Shown: one piece after another, positions 31,203 through 40,249 of the stretch
Numbering within the stretch: position 1 is the stretch's first letter
Layout of the letters: every line of letters begins with the position of its first letter
DNA from: Geodermatophilus sp. DSM 44513
GTDB lineage: Bacteria; Actinomycetota; Actinomycetes; Mycobacteriales; Geodermatophilaceae
Direction of reading: 5' to 3'
NCBI RefSeq assembly: GCF_032460525.1
Contig: NZ_CP135963.1
Location: forward strand, 496,001 to 560,000
Length of the DNA stretch: 64,000 nucleotides
The notes under the pieces: model-generated
Told to the model about the DNA's origin: nothing
Databases searched by the model: none
What the model saw: the letters and a program-made list of their open reading frames with translations, nothing else
Made by a program: the position numbers and the translations under genes

Positions 31203-31546
31203 CAGCCGGCCACCGCCACGGTGACCCGGCCGACCACCGTCCGGCCGACCAGCAGCATGCCGCCGCCGAGCAGCGCGGCGGCCTCCGCGACCGACGGCGT
31301 CCCGACCGCGGCGGCCACCCGCGCCGACGGCGAGGGCACCGGGACGGCGGCCAGCGCGGCGGCCGGGTGCCCGGTGAGTGGCCAGCCGCGCGCGGCGGCG
31401 GCGCCGACCAGGCCGGGCTCGGCGGCGCGCACGTCCAGGGTGGCCAGCGAGACCTCGCCGGCCGGTGCCGGGAGGACGGCGTCCACGGCGGCCAGCACCT
31501 CCGCGACGGCCACCCCCGGCCGGGCGCCGACCCCCACGACGGTCAC
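31202..31546 (-). CDS. CbiG C-terminal / CobE-like protein
   Basis: 114 residues. [15 protein letters not shown] and the [14 protein letters not shown] segment match the C-terminal domain of CbiG, also found alone as CobE. CbiG opens the delta-lactone ring in the anaerobic corrin route; the C-terminal domain alone has an unclear role. Start is GTG at 31546, overlapping the cbiO stop. Confidence 0.8.
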   Translation of the reverse strand: MTVVGVGARPGVAVAEVLAAVDAVLPAPAGEVSLATLDVRAAEPGLVGAAAARGWPLTGHPAAALAAVPVPSPSARVAAAVGTPSVAEAAALLGGGMLLVGRTVVGRVTVAVAG

Positions 31547-32382
31547 GGGGAGACTCCCTCGGGCAGCGCGGCGAGCAGCGCACCGGCGTCGCGGGGCAGT
31601 GCGCCGTCGGGCAGCAGACCCAGCGCCCGCAGCCGGGCGCCGACGGTCAGCGCCCAGGGGCGGCCCAGGCGGGCGCGGGCGAGCAGGCCGTCGTCGGACA
31701 GCACCTCGGCGGGGGCGCCCTGCACCACCGCGCGGTCGACGACGACGGCGACGTCGTCGGCCCAGCGCAGCGCCAGGTCGACGTCGTGGGTGCTCATCAC
31801 CACGGTCGACCCGGACGCCCGCAGCCGCTCCAGCGCCGCGAGGGCCTCCGCGACCGCGGAGGGGTCCAGCCCCGCCGTCGGCTCGTCGAGCAGCAGCACG
31901 CACGGGCGCATCGCCACCGCGCCGGCGATCGCCACCCGCTTGCGCTCGCCGTAGGACAGCTGGTGGGTGGGCCGCCCGGCCAGGTGCGCCACGCCGAGCA
32001 GCGCGAGGGCCTCGGCGACCCGCTCCCGGACGGCGTCCTCGGGCAGCCCCAGGTTCAGTGGGCCGAAGGACACGTCCTGCGCGACCGAGGCGCTGAACAG
32101 CTGGTCGTCGGGGTCCTGCAGGACCAGCTGCACCTCCTGCCGGTGCGCGCGCAGGCCGGCGCGGGTGTGCCGGAGCCGCGCCCCGTCGACGGCGACCGTG
32201 CCGTCGACCGGTTCCAGCGCCCCGGACAGGCAGCGCAGCAGCGTGGTCTTGCCCGAGCCGTTGGCGCCCAGCAGCGCGAGCCGGCGCCCGGGCGGGACGG
32301 TCAGCGAGGCGCCGTCGAGCACCCGGCGGCCGCGCTCGTAGCCGACGACCAGGCCCTCCGCGGTGAGCGCGCGGTGGCTCAC
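31543..32382 (-). CDS. cbiO: Cobalt ECF transporter ATPase CbiO
   Basis: 279 residues. Walker [10 protein letters not shown] is at 39-47, then [20 protein letters not shown], typical of ECF-transporter ATPases, the signature [14 protein letters not shown] and Walker B LLLDEP. It drives cobalt uptake with CbiQ and the CbiM/CbiN substrate module encoded just upstream. Both ends overlap neighbours by GTGA. Confidence 0.94.
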   Translation of the reverse strand: MSHRALTAEGLVVGYERGRRVLDGASLTVPPGRRLALLGANGSGKTTLLRCLSGALEPVDGTVAVDGARLRHTRAGLRAHRQEVQLVLQDPDDQLFSASVAQDVSFGPLNLGLPEDAVRERVAEALALLGVAHLAGRPTHQLSYGERKRVAIAGAVAMRPCVLLLDEPTAGLDPSAVAEALAALERLRASGSTVVMSTHDVDLALRWADDVAVVVDRAVVQGAPAEVLSDDGLLARARLGRPWALTVGARLRALGLLPDGALPRDAGALLAALPEGVSP

Positions 32383-33113
32383 GCCGCCACCCCGACGGCC
32401 ACGATCGCCACCAGCCCGGCGGCGGAGGCGGCGAGGAACGCCCGGGACGACGGCAGCACCTCCGGCAGCACCTGCAGCCCGGTCTCCATGCCGCGGCCGG
32501 CCAGCCCCTCCTGCATCCGGCGGGCGCGGTCCCAGGAGCGGGTGAGCACCGCGGCGGCCAGCACGCCCGACGAGCGGTAGGAGCGGCGCCAGGTCGAGTG
32601 CCCCATCCGGGCGGTCTGCGCCTCCCGGACGGCGTGCAGGCTGGCCAGCAGGACGAACAGCACCCGGTAGGTCACGCCGGCCACCTCGACGACGGCGGCC
32701 GGCACCCGCAGGGCGCGCAGCGCGGGCAGCAGGTCCGACACCGGCGTGGTGCAGGCCAGCAGCAGGACGGCGGCGCTGCCGGCCAGCGCGTGGGCGGTCA
32801 GCGAGCCGGCGCGGGCGGCGGCGTCCGGCGCCCAGCCGAGGCCGCCGGTGCCCACGGTGACGACCGAGGTGAGCGCGCCGACGGTGATGAAGGCCAGCGG
32901 CCAGCGCACCGCCCGCCCGAACGTGCGGGCCGGCACCCGGGCCGGGCCGAGGGCGAGGACGACCGCGGTCAGCCCGACGAGCACGCTGCCCGGCCACGCG
33001 GGGAGGACCAGCGCGCACAGCACCAGCCCGCCGCAGAGCAGCAGCTTGTCGGCCGGCGAGCGGCGGCGCCAGGCGCTGGCCCAGGCCGCGTCGTCCACGG
33101 CGAGCCCGGTCAC
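32379..33113 (-). CDS. cbiQ: Cobalt ECF transporter T component CbiQ
   Basis: 244 residues, about five transmembrane helices. The coupling motifs with Ala-Arg-Gly-like signatures appear in [19 protein letters not shown], which contacts the ATPase. GTG at 33113 ([13 protein letters not shown]) is chosen because the upstream frame is Arg-rich shadow sequence; it overlaps the cbiN stop. Confidence 0.9.
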   Translation of the reverse strand: MTGLAVDDAAWASAWRRRSPADKLLLCGGLVLCALVLPAWPGSVLVGLTAVVLALGPARVPARTFGRAVRWPLAFITVGALTSVVTVGTGGLGWAPDAAARAGSLTAHALAGSAAVLLLACTTPVSDLLPALRALRVPAAVVEVAGVTYRVLFVLLASLHAVREAQTARMGHSTWRRSYRSSGVLAAAVLTRSWDRARRMQEGLAGRGMETGLQVLPEVLPSSRAFLAASAAGLVAIVAVGVAA

Positions 33114-33427
33114 CGGCCGCCGTCCCCCCGGGCGCGGTCCGCCGCCCGCTCGGCCAGCCGGCGCCCGCGCAGCCGGCCGAGCACGTAGCCGAGCACCCCG
33201 CCGCCGAGCGCGGCCTGCAGCGCGAACAGCCCGGACTCCACCTCGGCCGACGACGGGGCGAACACCGACGCGAACCACGGCTGCGCGCCCTGCTCCTCGG
33301 CCAGTGCGGTCGCCGCGGCGTCGGTGCCGGCGAACTCCGCCGTCCCGCCGTCCAGCACGAGGGGGAGCGCGACGAGTGCCACCACGCCGAGCACCAGCAG
33401 CGCGGTGACCAGCCGGGAGCGGGTCAC
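33110..33427 (-). CDS. cbiN: PDGLE-type CbiN-like subunit
   Basis: 105 residues with two transmembrane helices (6-26 and about 68-86) separated by an extracytoplasmic loop that ends [15 protein letters not shown]. This topology and position between cbiM and cbiQ define CbiN, the small partner of CbiM. The PDGLE sequence itself is not conserved here. GTGA overlaps on both ends. Confidence 0.85.
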   Translation of the reverse strand: MTRSRLVTALLVLGVVALVALPLVLDGGTAEFAGTDAAATALAEEQGAQPWFASVFAPSSAEVESGLFALQAALGGGVLGYVLGRLRGRRLAERAADRARGDGGR

Positions 33428-34098
33428 CGGGCCGGCTCCGGGCGCAGCAGGCCGAGCCGCTCCAGCTCCGGACGGGCGTTGGTGGTCAGCGCCCGGAACA
33501 GCAGCACGCCGAGCAGGCCCTCGCCGACCGCCAGCGGCACCTGGGTGAGCGCGAACACCGACAGGAACTTGACCAGCGCGCCGGGCACCCCGGTCTCGGC
33601 ATCGGGCAGGGCCAGCGCCAGCTGTCCGGCGGTGGTGACGTAGGTGGCCAGGTCGGCGACGGCCATCGCGGCGAACACCCCTGGCAGCAGGCCGCCGCCC
33701 AGGGCCCGGGTGAGCCGGTAGGCGCCGTAGCCGGCCCACGGGCCGACGACGGCGAAGGCGAACGCGTTGGCGCCCAGCGTGGTCAGCCCGCCGTGGGCGA
33801 GCAGGAGTGCCTGGAAGAGCAGCACGATCGTGCCGAGCAGCGCCATGACCGGCGGGCGGAACAGCACCGCGCCGGCGCCGGTACCGGTCGGGTGGCTGGA
33901 GCTCCCGGTGAACGAGGGCAGCTTGATCGCGCTGAGCACGAAGGTGAACGCGCCGGCCGCTCCCAGCAGCAGGGTGTTCTCCGGGCGCTCGCGCACCTCG
34001 GTGACGACCTGCCGCGCGCCGTGGACGACGAACGGGGCGGCGGCCAGCGTCCAGCCGACCGCGTGGGTCACCGGCAGGAAGCCCTCAGCGATGTGCAC
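33424..34098 (-). CDS. cbiM: Cobalt ECF transporter S component CbiM
   Basis: 224 residues. It starts with the invariant MHIAEGFLP, in which the N-terminal amine and His2 bind the metal. SSSHPTGTG gives further ligands and about seven helices follow. This is the cobalt-binding subunit. The start overlaps the cobB end by 14 bases. Confidence 0.95.
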   Translation of the reverse strand: MHIAEGFLPVTHAVGWTLAAAPFVVHGARQVVTEVRERPENTLLLGAAGAFTFVLSAIKLPSFTGSSSHPTGTGAGAVLFRPPVMALLGTIVLLFQALLLAHGGLTTLGANAFAFAVVGPWAGYGAYRLTRALGGGLLPGVFAAMAVADLATYVTTAGQLALALPDAETGVPGALVKFLSVFALTQVPLAVGEGLLGVLLFRALTTNARPELERLGLLRPEPAR

Positions 34099-35467
34099 GC
34101 GCCACCTCCTGCCGGACGGCCGCGCAGGCCGCCACGAACCGCTCGGCCAGGGCCGGGGCGCCAGCCCAGTTGAGGTGCAGGTAGGAGGCGTGCACGTTTG
34201 CGGCGACGAAGCCCTCCGGGTCGCCGTCCGGCCACCGCCAGGCCGGTGCCGCGCCCGCGCGGGGGGTTGCCACCGTGCGGTGGAACTCGTGGCCGCGCAC
34301 CCGGGTGCCGGCCGGTGCGAGCACGGAGTCGCTGAGCGCGACCGCCTCCCGGTAGCCCAGCGTCAGCCGCGGCGACATGACCGCGTCCGTGGGCAGCACC
34401 CCGCACATCGGGACGCCGTCCAGGGTGCGGGCCAGGTAGAGCAGGCCGGCGCACTCGGCGGCGACCGGGGCACCCCGGGCGGCCAGCGCGGCGATGTCGG
34501 CGCGCAGCGTCTCGTTGGCCGACAGGTCCGCGGCGTGCACCTCGGGGAAGCCGCCGCCGACCACCAGCCCCGCGGTGCCCTCCGGCAGCGTCTCCTCGCG
34601 CAGCGGGTCGACGACGACCACCTCGGCGCCGGCGGCCGTCAGGAGCTCGGTGTTCTCCGCGTAGCCGAAGGTGAAGGCGGCGCCGCCGGCGACCGCGATC
34701 CGCGGCCGGGTGGGCGTGCGGCGCACCTCGGCGGCGGGGTCCCAGGGGACGGCGTCCAGGGCCGGGGCGGTGCGGGCCAGCCGCAGCACGGCGTCCAGGT
34801 CCACCGAGGCGGCCACCACCTCGCCGAGCCGGCCGACGGTGGCCAGCGCCTCGGCGGACCGCTCGGCGGCGGGGACCAGCCCGAGGTGCCGCGACGGCGT
34901 GCCGAGCTCGGCCAGCCGCCGCACCGCCCCCAGCACCGGCACGCCCGAGCCGCCGAGTGCGTCGCGGAGGATCTGCTCGTGCCGGTCGCTGCCGACCCGG
35001 TTGAGCACCACCCCGCCCAGCCGGACGGTCGGGTCGTACGTGGCGAAGCCGTGCACCAGCGCCGCCACGCTCTGCGCCTGGGAGCTCGCGTCGACGACGA
35101 GCACCACCGGGGCGCGCAGCAGCCGGGCCACGTGCGCGGTCGAGGCGAAACCGGGCTCCAGGCCGGCCCGGGACGCCCCGTCGAACAGACCCATCACGCC
35201 CTCGACGACGGCGACGTCGGCGCCGCGGGCCCCGTGCAGGAACAGCGGGACGACTCGCTCCTCGCCGACCAGCACCGGGTCCAGGTTGCGCCCGGGGCGT
35301 CCGGCGGCCAGGCCGGTGTAGCCCGGGTCGATGTAGTCCGGGCCGACCTTGTGCGGGGACACGGCCATCCCGCGGGCGGCCAGCGCGGCGACCAGCCCGG
35401 TGGCGACCGACGTCTTGCCCGCGTTGCTGGTCGGCGCGGCGATGACCACCCGCGGGACGGCGGTCAC
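34085..35467 (-). CDS. cobB: Cobyrinate a,c-diamide synthase
   Basis: 460 residues. It amidates the a and c side chains with glutamine and ATP. The dethiobiotin-synthetase-like domain has [10 protein letters not shown] at 11-20; the C-terminal glutamine amidotransferase domain has the nucleophile Cys in [10 protein letters not shown] and GHEFH near the end. Whether it works on cobyrinate or hydrogenobyrinate depends on when cobalt enters. Start GTG at 35467 overlaps the cobO stop; a GTG one codon earlier is possible. Confidence 0.94.
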   Translation of the reverse strand: MTAVPRVVIAAPTSNAGKTSVATGLVAALAARGMAVSPHKVGPDYIDPGYTGLAAGRPGRNLDPVLVGEERVVPLFLHGARGADVAVVEGVMGLFDGASRAGLEPGFASTAHVARLLRAPVVLVVDASSQAQSVAALVHGFATYDPTVRLGGVVLNRVGSDRHEQILRDALGGSGVPVLGAVRRLAELGTPSRHLGLVPAAERSAEALATVGRLGEVVAASVDLDAVLRLARTAPALDAVPWDPAAEVRRTPTRPRIAVAGGAAFTFGYAENTELLTAAGAEVVVVDPLREETLPEGTAGLVVGGGFPEVHAADLSANETLRADIAALAARGAPVAAECAGLLYLARTLDGVPMCGVLPTDAVMSPRLTLGYREAVALSDSVLAPAGTRVRGHEFHRTVATPRAGAAPAWRWPDGDPEGFVAANVHASYLHLNWAGAPALAERFVAACAAVRQEVARAHR

Positions 35468-36078
35468 CACTCGATCCCCCGCTGGCCCTTCTGGCCGGCG
35501 TCCATCGGGTGCTTGACCTTGGTCATCTCGACCACCAGGTCGGCCGCCGCGACCAGCGCCGGCGGGGCGTCCCGGCCGGTGACGACGACGTGCTGGGTGC
35601 CGGGCCGGTTCGTCAGCGTCTGCACCACGTCGTCGACGTCCACCCAGCCCCACGTCAGCGGGTAGGTGAACTCGTCGAGCACGTAGAACCGGTGCGCCTC
35701 CGCGGCCAGGTCGCGCTTGATCTGCGCCCAGCCCTCGGCGGCGTCGGCGGCGTGGTCGACCTCGCTGCCCTGCCGGCGCGACCAGCTCCAGCCCGAGCCC
35801 ATCTTGTGCCACACCACCGGCCCGCCCTCGCCGGTCTGGGCGTGCACCCGGCCCAGCGCGGTCAGCGCGTTCTCCTCGCCGACGCGCCACTTGGCGCTCT
35901 TGACGAACTGGTAGACCGCGATCGACCAGCCCTGGTTCCACGCGCGCATCGCCATGCCGAACGCGGCGGTGGACTTGCCCTTCATCTCGCCGGTGTGCAC
36001 GGCCAGCAGCGGCCGGTTGCGCCGCTGGCGGGTGGTCAGTCCGTCGACCGGGACGGCGGTCACCTGGCCCTGGGGCAT
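35464..36078 (-). CDS. cobO: Cob(I)yrinic acid a,c-diamide adenosyltransferase
   Basis: 204 residues of the CobA/CobO/BtuR type. The P-loop HTGEMKGKST (28-37) binds ATP in the inverted orientation of the family; later VLDEFTYPLTWGW and TGRDAPP. It adds the adenosyl group to reduced corrinoids. ATG at 36078 overlaps the chelatase stop by one base (TGATG). Confidence 0.95.
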   Translation of the reverse strand: MPQGQVTAVPVDGLTTRQRRNRPLLAVHTGEMKGKSTAAFGMAMRAWNQGWSIAVYQFVKSAKWRVGEENALTALGRVHAQTGEGGPVVWHKMGSGWSWSRRQGSEVDHAADAAEGWAQIKRDLAAEAHRFYVLDEFTYPLTWGWVDVDDVVQTLTNRPGTQHVVVTGRDAPPALVAAADLVVEMTKVKHPMDAGQKGQRGIEW

Positions 36079-38105
36079 CAGGCGGCCTCGCGCACGGAGC
36101 GGACGGTGGCGGCCAGCGACTCGGCGGCCAGCTCCTCCAGCCGCAGCGTCCGCGCGCCGAGCGCCGTCCCGAGGACCCCGGCCAGGCCGAGGCGCACCGG
36201 CCCGGACTCGCAGTCGACCACCACGCTCGCCACGTCGCCGTGCGCCAGCAGGGACGCCGCGCGACGGGCGTCGCCGAGGTGGTCCCCGCCGCGCGCGCCG
36301 GTGGCCCGGCCGTCGGTGACGACGACGAGCAGCGGACGGCGCTGCGGGTCGCGGACCCGCTCCACCCGCAGCGCGTCGTGCGCGCGCAGCAGCCCGGCGG
36401 CCAGCGGGGTGCGCCCGCCGGTGGGCAGCTCGCGCAGCCGGGCCGCGGCCGCCTCGACCGACCAGGTCGGCGGCAGCGCCAGCTCCGCGCCCACGCCGCG
36501 GAAGGTGACCAGGCCGACCTTGTCCCGGCGCTGGTAGGCGTCCAGCAGCAGCGACAGGACGGCGCCCTTCACCGCGGCCATCCGCGACCGGGAGCCCATC
36601 GAGCCGCTGGCGTCGACGACGAACAGCACCAGGTTGCCCTCGCGGCCCTCCAGCGTGGCCTGGCGCAGGTCCTCCCGGGCGATCCGCAGGCCCGGGCCGG
36701 TGCGGCCGCGGGCGACCTGGTGCGGCGCGGCGGCGAGCACCGTGCCGGTCAGGTGCAGCCGGGTGACCGTGCCGGTGGGCCGGGTCGCGCCGACGACGCG
36801 GCCGCGGTCGCCGCGGGCCCGCGAGCGCCGCCCGGCGACGCCCGCGCCGATGCCCGGGACCTCCAGGCGGCGGGTGCGGAACGGGTCGGCCGGCGCGACC
36901 GCGCCCCGCTCGGGCGCGCTCCCACCGTCTCCCGGCTCCGCACCGCCTTTGTCGCGGTATTGGCGGTCGTCGGGCGCCTCGGCACGGCCTTCCGCGCGCG
37001 GAGGGCCGTCGTCCGGGGCCGGTCCGCCGTCGGGCGGCGGGGGAGGGGAGCCGCCGCCGTCGTGGTCCGGGCCGCCGCCCTCGGGCGGGTCGTCCTCGGG
37101 GCGGGCGTCGTCCAGCGCCTGCTCGAGGGTGTCGTCGTCCAGGCCGGGCGCGTCGAAGGGGTTGCGCCGGCGGCGGTGCGGCAGCGCCAGCCGGGCGGCC
37201 ACCCGGACGTCGTCCTCGGTGACCTCCTCGCGGCCGCACCAGGCGGCGTGCGCGATCGCGGCACGGGCGGTGACCAGGTCGGCACGCAGCCCGTCGACGT
37301 CGAAGGCGGCGCAGACCGAGGTCACCTGGCCCAGCGCGGCGTCGGACAGGACGACGTGCGGCAGCCGGGTGCGGGCCTCGGCGATCCGCTGGGCCAGCGC
37401 CGACTCGTCGGACGCCCAGGTCGCGGTGAACCCGGCCGGGTCGGCGTCGTACGCGAACCGGCGGCGCACCACCTCGGCGCGCTCGGCCGGGTCGCGGGGC
37501 GCGGCGACCTCCACGGTGAGCCCGAACCGGTCGAGCAGCTGCGGGCGGAGCTCGCCCTCCTCCGGGTTCATCGTGCCGACCAGCAGGAACCGGGCCGCGT
37601 GCCGCACCGAGACGCCCTCGCGCTCGACGTAGGCGGTGCCCAGCGCGGCGGCGTCCAGCAGCAGGTCGACCAGGTGGTCGTGCAGCAGGTTGACCTCGTC
37701 CACGTAGAGGACACCGCGGTGCGCGGCGGCCAGCAGCCCGGGTTCGAAGGCCTTGACGCCCTCGGTGAGCGCCCGCTCCAGGTCCAGCGAGCCGACGACG
37801 CGGTCCTCCGAGGCGCCGACCGGGAGCTCCACCAGCCGGGCCGGCCGCGTCTGCCCCGGGACGCCGGTGTCGTGCGGGCCGTCGGGGCAGCCGGGGTCGG
37901 GGGTGGCGGGGTCGCAGGCGAACCGGCAGCCGGGGACGACGTCCACCGGCGGGAGGACGGCGGCCAGCGCGCGCACCGCCGTCGACTTCGCCGTCCCCTT
38001 CTCGCCGCGCACCAGCACGCCGCCGACGGCCGGGGAGACGGCGTTGAGCAGCAGGGCCAGGCGCATGTCGTCCATGCCGACGACCGCGCCGAACGGGTAG
38101 GTCAC
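36078..38105 (-). CDS. ChlI-ChlD fusion, putative cobaltochelatase subunit
   Basis: 675 residues. The N-terminal AAA+ part has Walker A GEKGTAKST at 34-42, Walker B VLYVDEVNLL and the TMNPEEGELRPQLLDRF sensor. A Pro/Asp/Gly-rich linker (about 340-420) joins a von Willebrand A domain with the MIDAS motif DASGSMGSR. It is the motor for metal insertion; in a cobalamin operon the metal should be cobalt, with CobN as partner, though cobN is not in this window. The GTG at 38105 has GAGAGGAA upstream, within the riboswitch expression platform. Confidence 0.9.
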   Translation of the reverse strand: MTYPFGAVVGMDDMRLALLLNAVSPAVGGVLVRGEKGTAKSTAVRALAAVLPPVDVVPGCRFACDPATPDPGCPDGPHDTGVPGQTRPARLVELPVGASEDRVVGSLDLERALTEGVKAFEPGLLAAAHRGVLYVDEVNLLHDHLVDLLLDAAALGTAYVEREGVSVRHAARFLLVGTMNPEEGELRPQLLDRFGLTVEVAAPRDPAERAEVVRRRFAYDADPAGFTATWASDESALAQRIAEARTRLPHVVLSDAALGQVTSVCAAFDVDGLRADLVTARAAIAHAAWCGREEVTEDDVRVAARLALPHRRRRNPFDAPGLDDDTLEQALDDARPEDDPPEGGGPDHDGGGSPPPPPDGGPAPDDGPPRAEGRAEAPDDRQYRDKGGAEPGDGGSAPERGAVAPADPFRTRRLEVPGIGAGVAGRRSRARGDRGRVVGATRPTGTVTRLHLTGTVLAAAPHQVARGRTGPGLRIAREDLRQATLEGREGNLVLFVVDASGSMGSRSRMAAVKGAVLSLLLDAYQRRDKVGLVTFRGVGAELALPPTWSVEAAAARLRELPTGGRTPLAAGLLRAHDALRVERVRDPQRRPLLVVVTDGRATGARGGDHLGDARRAASLLAHGDVASVVVDCESGPVRLGLAGVLGTALGARTLRLEELAAESLAATVRSVREAA

Positions 38106-38112
38106 CCAGGGG

Positions 38113-38141
38113 TTCCTCTCCCCGGGTGTCCACGCCCGGAG
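38113..38141 (-). promoter_or_regulatory. Riboswitch expression platform masking the ribosome binding site
   Basis: On the minus strand, CTCCGGG (38135-38141) can pair with CCCGGGGAG (38118-38126), which runs into the ribosome binding site GAGAGGAA (38113-38120) of the chelatase gene. Closing this hairpin would block translation. Confidence 0.45.
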
Positions 38142-38151
38142 GTGGCAGGAG

Positions 38152-38244
38152 GCGACGGCGGGAGTTCCTGACTCCCCGGCGGGTGCCGGGTCACAGTGGC
38201 GGGACCGCGCCGGAGTCGCACCGGGCTTCCTCCACTGCCGTCGC
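38152..38244 (-). promoter_or_regulatory. Cobalamin riboswitch
   Basis: The minus strand carries the conserved B12 core: GAAGCCCGGTGCGACTCCGG, then GCGGTCCCGCCACTGTGACC (38189-38208) and GAGTCAGGAACTCCCGCC. The outer stem P1 is a perfect 8 bp (38237-38244 with 38152-38159). It is a compact form. It lies 47 bases upstream of the first gene of an eleven-gene cobalamin and cobalt operon and should shut it off when cobalamin is plentiful. Confidence 0.9.
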
Positions 38245-38300
38245 TGTGGTGGCGCCATCAGACCACGCCGGCCCCCGCGGGTGACACCCCGGCCCAGTCA

Positions 38301-38335
38301 CTTGACGGTCTGGAAAGTCAAGCGGCGTGCTTTCC
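38301..38335 (+). promoter_or_regulatory. Interleaved inverted repeats, candidate operator
   Basis: CTTGAC (38301-38306) pairs with GTCAAG (38317-38322), and GGAAAG (38312-38317) pairs with CTTTCC (38330-38335). Both lie just before a small membrane ORF and its coupled winged-helix gene, so they are a likely autoregulatory site. TTGACG at 38302 could also be a -35. Confidence 0.45.
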
Positions 38336-38397
38336 GACATGGAGAGTGACCGGCCGCCGCGGCGGTCGCCGAGTACCGGCTGGACCTGCTGGGGGCC

Positions 38398-38493
38398 ATG
38401 GTCGTGGGCGGCGCCGTGGTGGCCGTCGTCCTCTACCTGGTGAACCGGTGGTGGACGCGGATCTACGTCGCCGAGCTGCGCGAGGCCCCGTGA
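38398..38493 (+). CDS. Small membrane protein, possibly frameshifted at its start
   Basis: The frame encodes MVVGGAVVAVVLYLVNRWWT and ends YVAELREAP, one transmembrane helix with a short tail. Coding-like sequence (AAVAEYRLDLLGA) extends upstream in this frame to a TGA at 38347 without a start codon. An ATG at 38339 lies in the neighbouring frame: one extra base in the CGGCCGCCGCGGCGG run would join them into a protein of about 50 residues. Its stop overlaps the start of the winged-helix gene (GTGA). Confidence 0.45.
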   Translation: MVVGGAVVAVVLYLVNRWWTRIYVAELREAP

Positions 38494-38783
38494 CGGCGGT
38501 CGCGCCGCGCTTCGACGCGGTCATCCACCCGCCGCCGCGGCTACAGGTCTGCGGGCTGCTCGCCGCCGTCGACACGATGGACTTCGCCACCGTCCGCGAC
38601 ACGGTCGGCGTCAGCGACTCGGTGCTGTCCAAGCACGTCAAGCAGCTGGAGGAGGCCGGTTACGTGCGGGTGCACAAGGCCACCCGCGCCGCCCGGCTGC
38701 GCACCAGCCTGGCCCTGACCAAGCAGGGCCGGGCGGCGTTCGACGCGCACGTCGCCGAGCTGCGCCGCATCACCGGCGGGTGA
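38490..38783 (+). CDS. Winged-helix transcription regulator
   Basis: 97 residues, a single MarR-like winged helix: QVCGLLAAVDTMDFATVRDT, then SDSVLSKHVKQLEEAGYVRV as the recognition helix region and a wing. Such small regulators often sit behind a short membrane protein gene and bind their own promoter; two inverted repeats are upstream. GTG start overlapping the previous stop. Confidence 0.88.
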   Translation: MTAVAPRFDAVIHPPPRLQVCGLLAAVDTMDFATVRDTVGVSDSVLSKHVKQLEEAGYVRVHKATRAARLRTSLALTKQGRAAFDAHVAELRRITGG

Positions 38784-38823
38784 CCGACGCGGTGGCTGCG
38801 GTGCCGTGCGGACCGGTCGCGCC

Positions 38824-38829
38824 TACCCT
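38824..38829 (+). promoter_or_regulatory. -10 element of the 91-residue hypothetical gene
   Basis: TACCCT ends 7 bases before the GTG at 38837, in the same CCTACCCTCGACCG context as upstream of nth. This favours a leaderless start at 38837. Confidence 0.5.
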
Positions 38830-38836
38830 CGACCGG

Positions 38837-39112
38837 GTGCCGAGGGAGGTGAGGGAGCTGGCCGAGGACCCGACCGGCGTGGACGCCGGCACGCAGGACG
38901 CGGTGCTGCTGTTCGTCGGTGGTCCGCTGGACGGGCGGGTGGAGATCCGCGAGGCGCGCCACGGCGAGCCCCTGCCCACCGTCACCCACGTGCACCTGCA
39001 CGGCGGCCCCAAGGTCGTGCACCGCTACGACCTGACCCCGCTGGGGCCCGGGGTCGGCGTCTACCACCTCCGGCCGCAGCAGGTGGTCCGCGACAGGTCC
39101 GTCGCCGACTGA
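38837..39112 (+). CDS. Hypothetical protein
   Basis: 91 residues. LLFVGGPLDGRVEIR, then HVHLHGGPKVVHRYDL and a YHLRP end suggest a small beta-rich fold of the kind seen in uncharacterised actinobacterial proteins. I do not recognise a named family. A GTG at 38780 that overlaps the winged-helix stop would add 19 residues; the promoter-like TACCCT favours the later start. Confidence 0.65.
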   Translation: MPREVRELAEDPTGVDAGTQDAVLLFVGGPLDGRVEIREARHGEPLPTVTHVHLHGGPKVVHRYDLTPLGPGVGVYHLRPQQVVRDRSVAD

Positions 39113-39114
39113 CC

Positions 39115-39172
39115 GACGGCCCCCTGCCCCCCATCGCTCGCAGGATGCCGGCGGGGCCCTGCAGGGCTTGGC
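39115..39172. repeat. Intergenic GC hairpin, copy 3
   Basis: GGCCCCCTGCCCCCCATCGCTCGCAGG-like sequence pairs loosely with GCGGGGCCCTGCAGGGC. It shares CTGCCCCCCA and CTCGCAGG with the copies at 12.6 and 19.5 kb. GCTGCCACGGTCC recurs at 39173 and 39237 in the rest of this 179-base gap. Confidence 0.6.
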
Positions 39173-39254
39173 GCTGCCACGGTCCCACCCGTCACCGCCG
39201 TCCGCTGACGGATGGCACTGCCCCTGCCCTCCGAGGGCTGCCACGGTCCTGGAA

Positions 39255-39280
39255 CAGGACGACGGAGCAGGACGACGGAG
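39255..39280. repeat. Tandem 13-bp repeat
   Basis: CAGGACGACGGAG occurs twice without a gap, at 39255-39267 and 39268-39280, just upstream of a membrane protein gene. It could be slippage; no function is evident. Confidence 0.6.
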
Positions 39281-39291
39281 CGGGGCTTGCG

Positions 39292-39726
39292 ATGGGTGCG
39301 ACGCTGACGGCACTGCACGTCACGGCCGGGACGGCGGGGCTCCTCCTCGGCCCGCTGTGGCTCGCCGCCCGGGTGCGCGGGGCGGCGGGTCGGAGCCTCG
39401 CGGCCGGCTACCAGGTCGCCGTCGCAGCGGTCGCCGTGACCGGTGGTCTGCTGGCCGTCGCGGAACCCGGTCTGGGCTGGCTCGTGCCGGTGGCCGTGCT
39501 GACCGCGCTGCTCGCCGTGGGCGGCGCGCTGGCCCGCCGGCGGGACTGGCCGCGCTGGCGCACCCTGCAGCCCCACCTGCTGGGCGGGTCCTACGTCGCC
39601 CTGGTGACCGGCCTGCTCGTCGCGAGCACCGGCGACCCGGTCTGGTGGGCCGTGCCCGCCCTCGTCGGGCAGGTGCCGATCGCGCTCGCCAAACGCCGGC
39701 TGCACCACCGGACGCTCCTGGCCTGA
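39292..39726 (+). CDS. Four-helix membrane protein
   Basis: 144 residues with four hydrophobic helices: LHVTAGTAGLLLGPLWLAA, the AVAAVAVTGGLLAV stretch, LVPVAVLTALLAVGGAL and ALVTGLLVAS. His9 at the start of helix 1 and His114-like positions resemble small heme- or quinone-linked membrane families (DUF2306-like), but this is not certain. ATG at 39292 with GGAGCGGGG upstream. Convergent with the PemK gene. Confidence 0.7.
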   Translation: MGATLTALHVTAGTAGLLLGPLWLAARVRGAAGRSLAAGYQVAVAAVAVTGGLLAVAEPGLGWLVPVAVLTALLAVGGALARRRDWPRWRTLQPHLLGGSYVALVTGLLVASTGDPVWWAVPALVGQVPIALAKRRLHHRTLLA

Positions 39727-39742
39727 ACCCGCAGCCGGTCTC

Positions 39743-40249
39743 TCAGCCGCGGTGGAGGGTGCGCAGCGCCGCCACCACGTCGTCGAACACGGCCCGCCCG
39801 AGCACCGCGCCCTCCCGGCGGACCGCGCCGGGCGGGACGAGCAGCAGCCGGTCCAGGCGCACCTCGCTGGGCCGCCCGCGCGGGTCCCAGCCGCCGCGGC
39901 CGACGTCCATCCAGCGGCGGCCGTACCGGGCCTCGTCATCGGCGTCCCGGTCGTGGTCCCGGCTGGACAGCAGCAGGCCGACCAGGTCGGTGCCGCGGCG
40001 GCCGACGACGAGCACCGGGCGGTCCTTGCCGCGGCCGTCGCCCTCGTCGTAGGGCACCCAGGCCCACACGACCTCGCCGGGGTCGGGCTCGCCGTCGTCC
40101 TCCGGGCGGTGCACCAGCTCGACGCCGGCCAGCCCGTGCGGGAGGTCCTGGACGCCGCCGGGTGCGGTCGCCGCCGGGCGGTCGGCCGGCGGTCGCCAGA
40201 CCGTGCGCAGCAGACGCCCGAGCACCCGGGACAGCGGTGATCCGGCCAC
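39743..40249 (-). CDS. PemK/MazF-family protein
   Basis: 168 residues. The core PGEVVWAWVPYDEGDGRGKD followed by RPVLVVGRRG is the PemK/MazF fold: an SH3-like barrel that, in true toxins, cleaves mRNA. No antitoxin gene is adjacent, and a ~50-residue N-terminal extension is present, so it may be a chromosomal homologue without toxin activity. GTG at 40249 is chosen; the longer frame enters low-complexity sequence. Confidence 0.8.
   Translation of the reverse strand: MAGSPLSRVLGRLLRTVWRPPADRPAATAPGGVQDLPHGLAGVELVHRPEDDGEPDPGEVVWAWVPYDEGDGRGKDRPVLVVGRRGTDLVGLLLSSRDHDRDADDEARYGRRWMDVGRGGWDPRGRPSEVRLDRLLLVPPGAVRREGAVLGRAVFDDVVAALRTLHRG

Noticed and set aside
38339..38443. ORF starting at the ATG at 38339 read without a frameshift
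   Set aside because: It gives a short Trp- and Pro-rich peptide with no protein-like pattern, while a neighbouring frame encodes a clear membrane helix.
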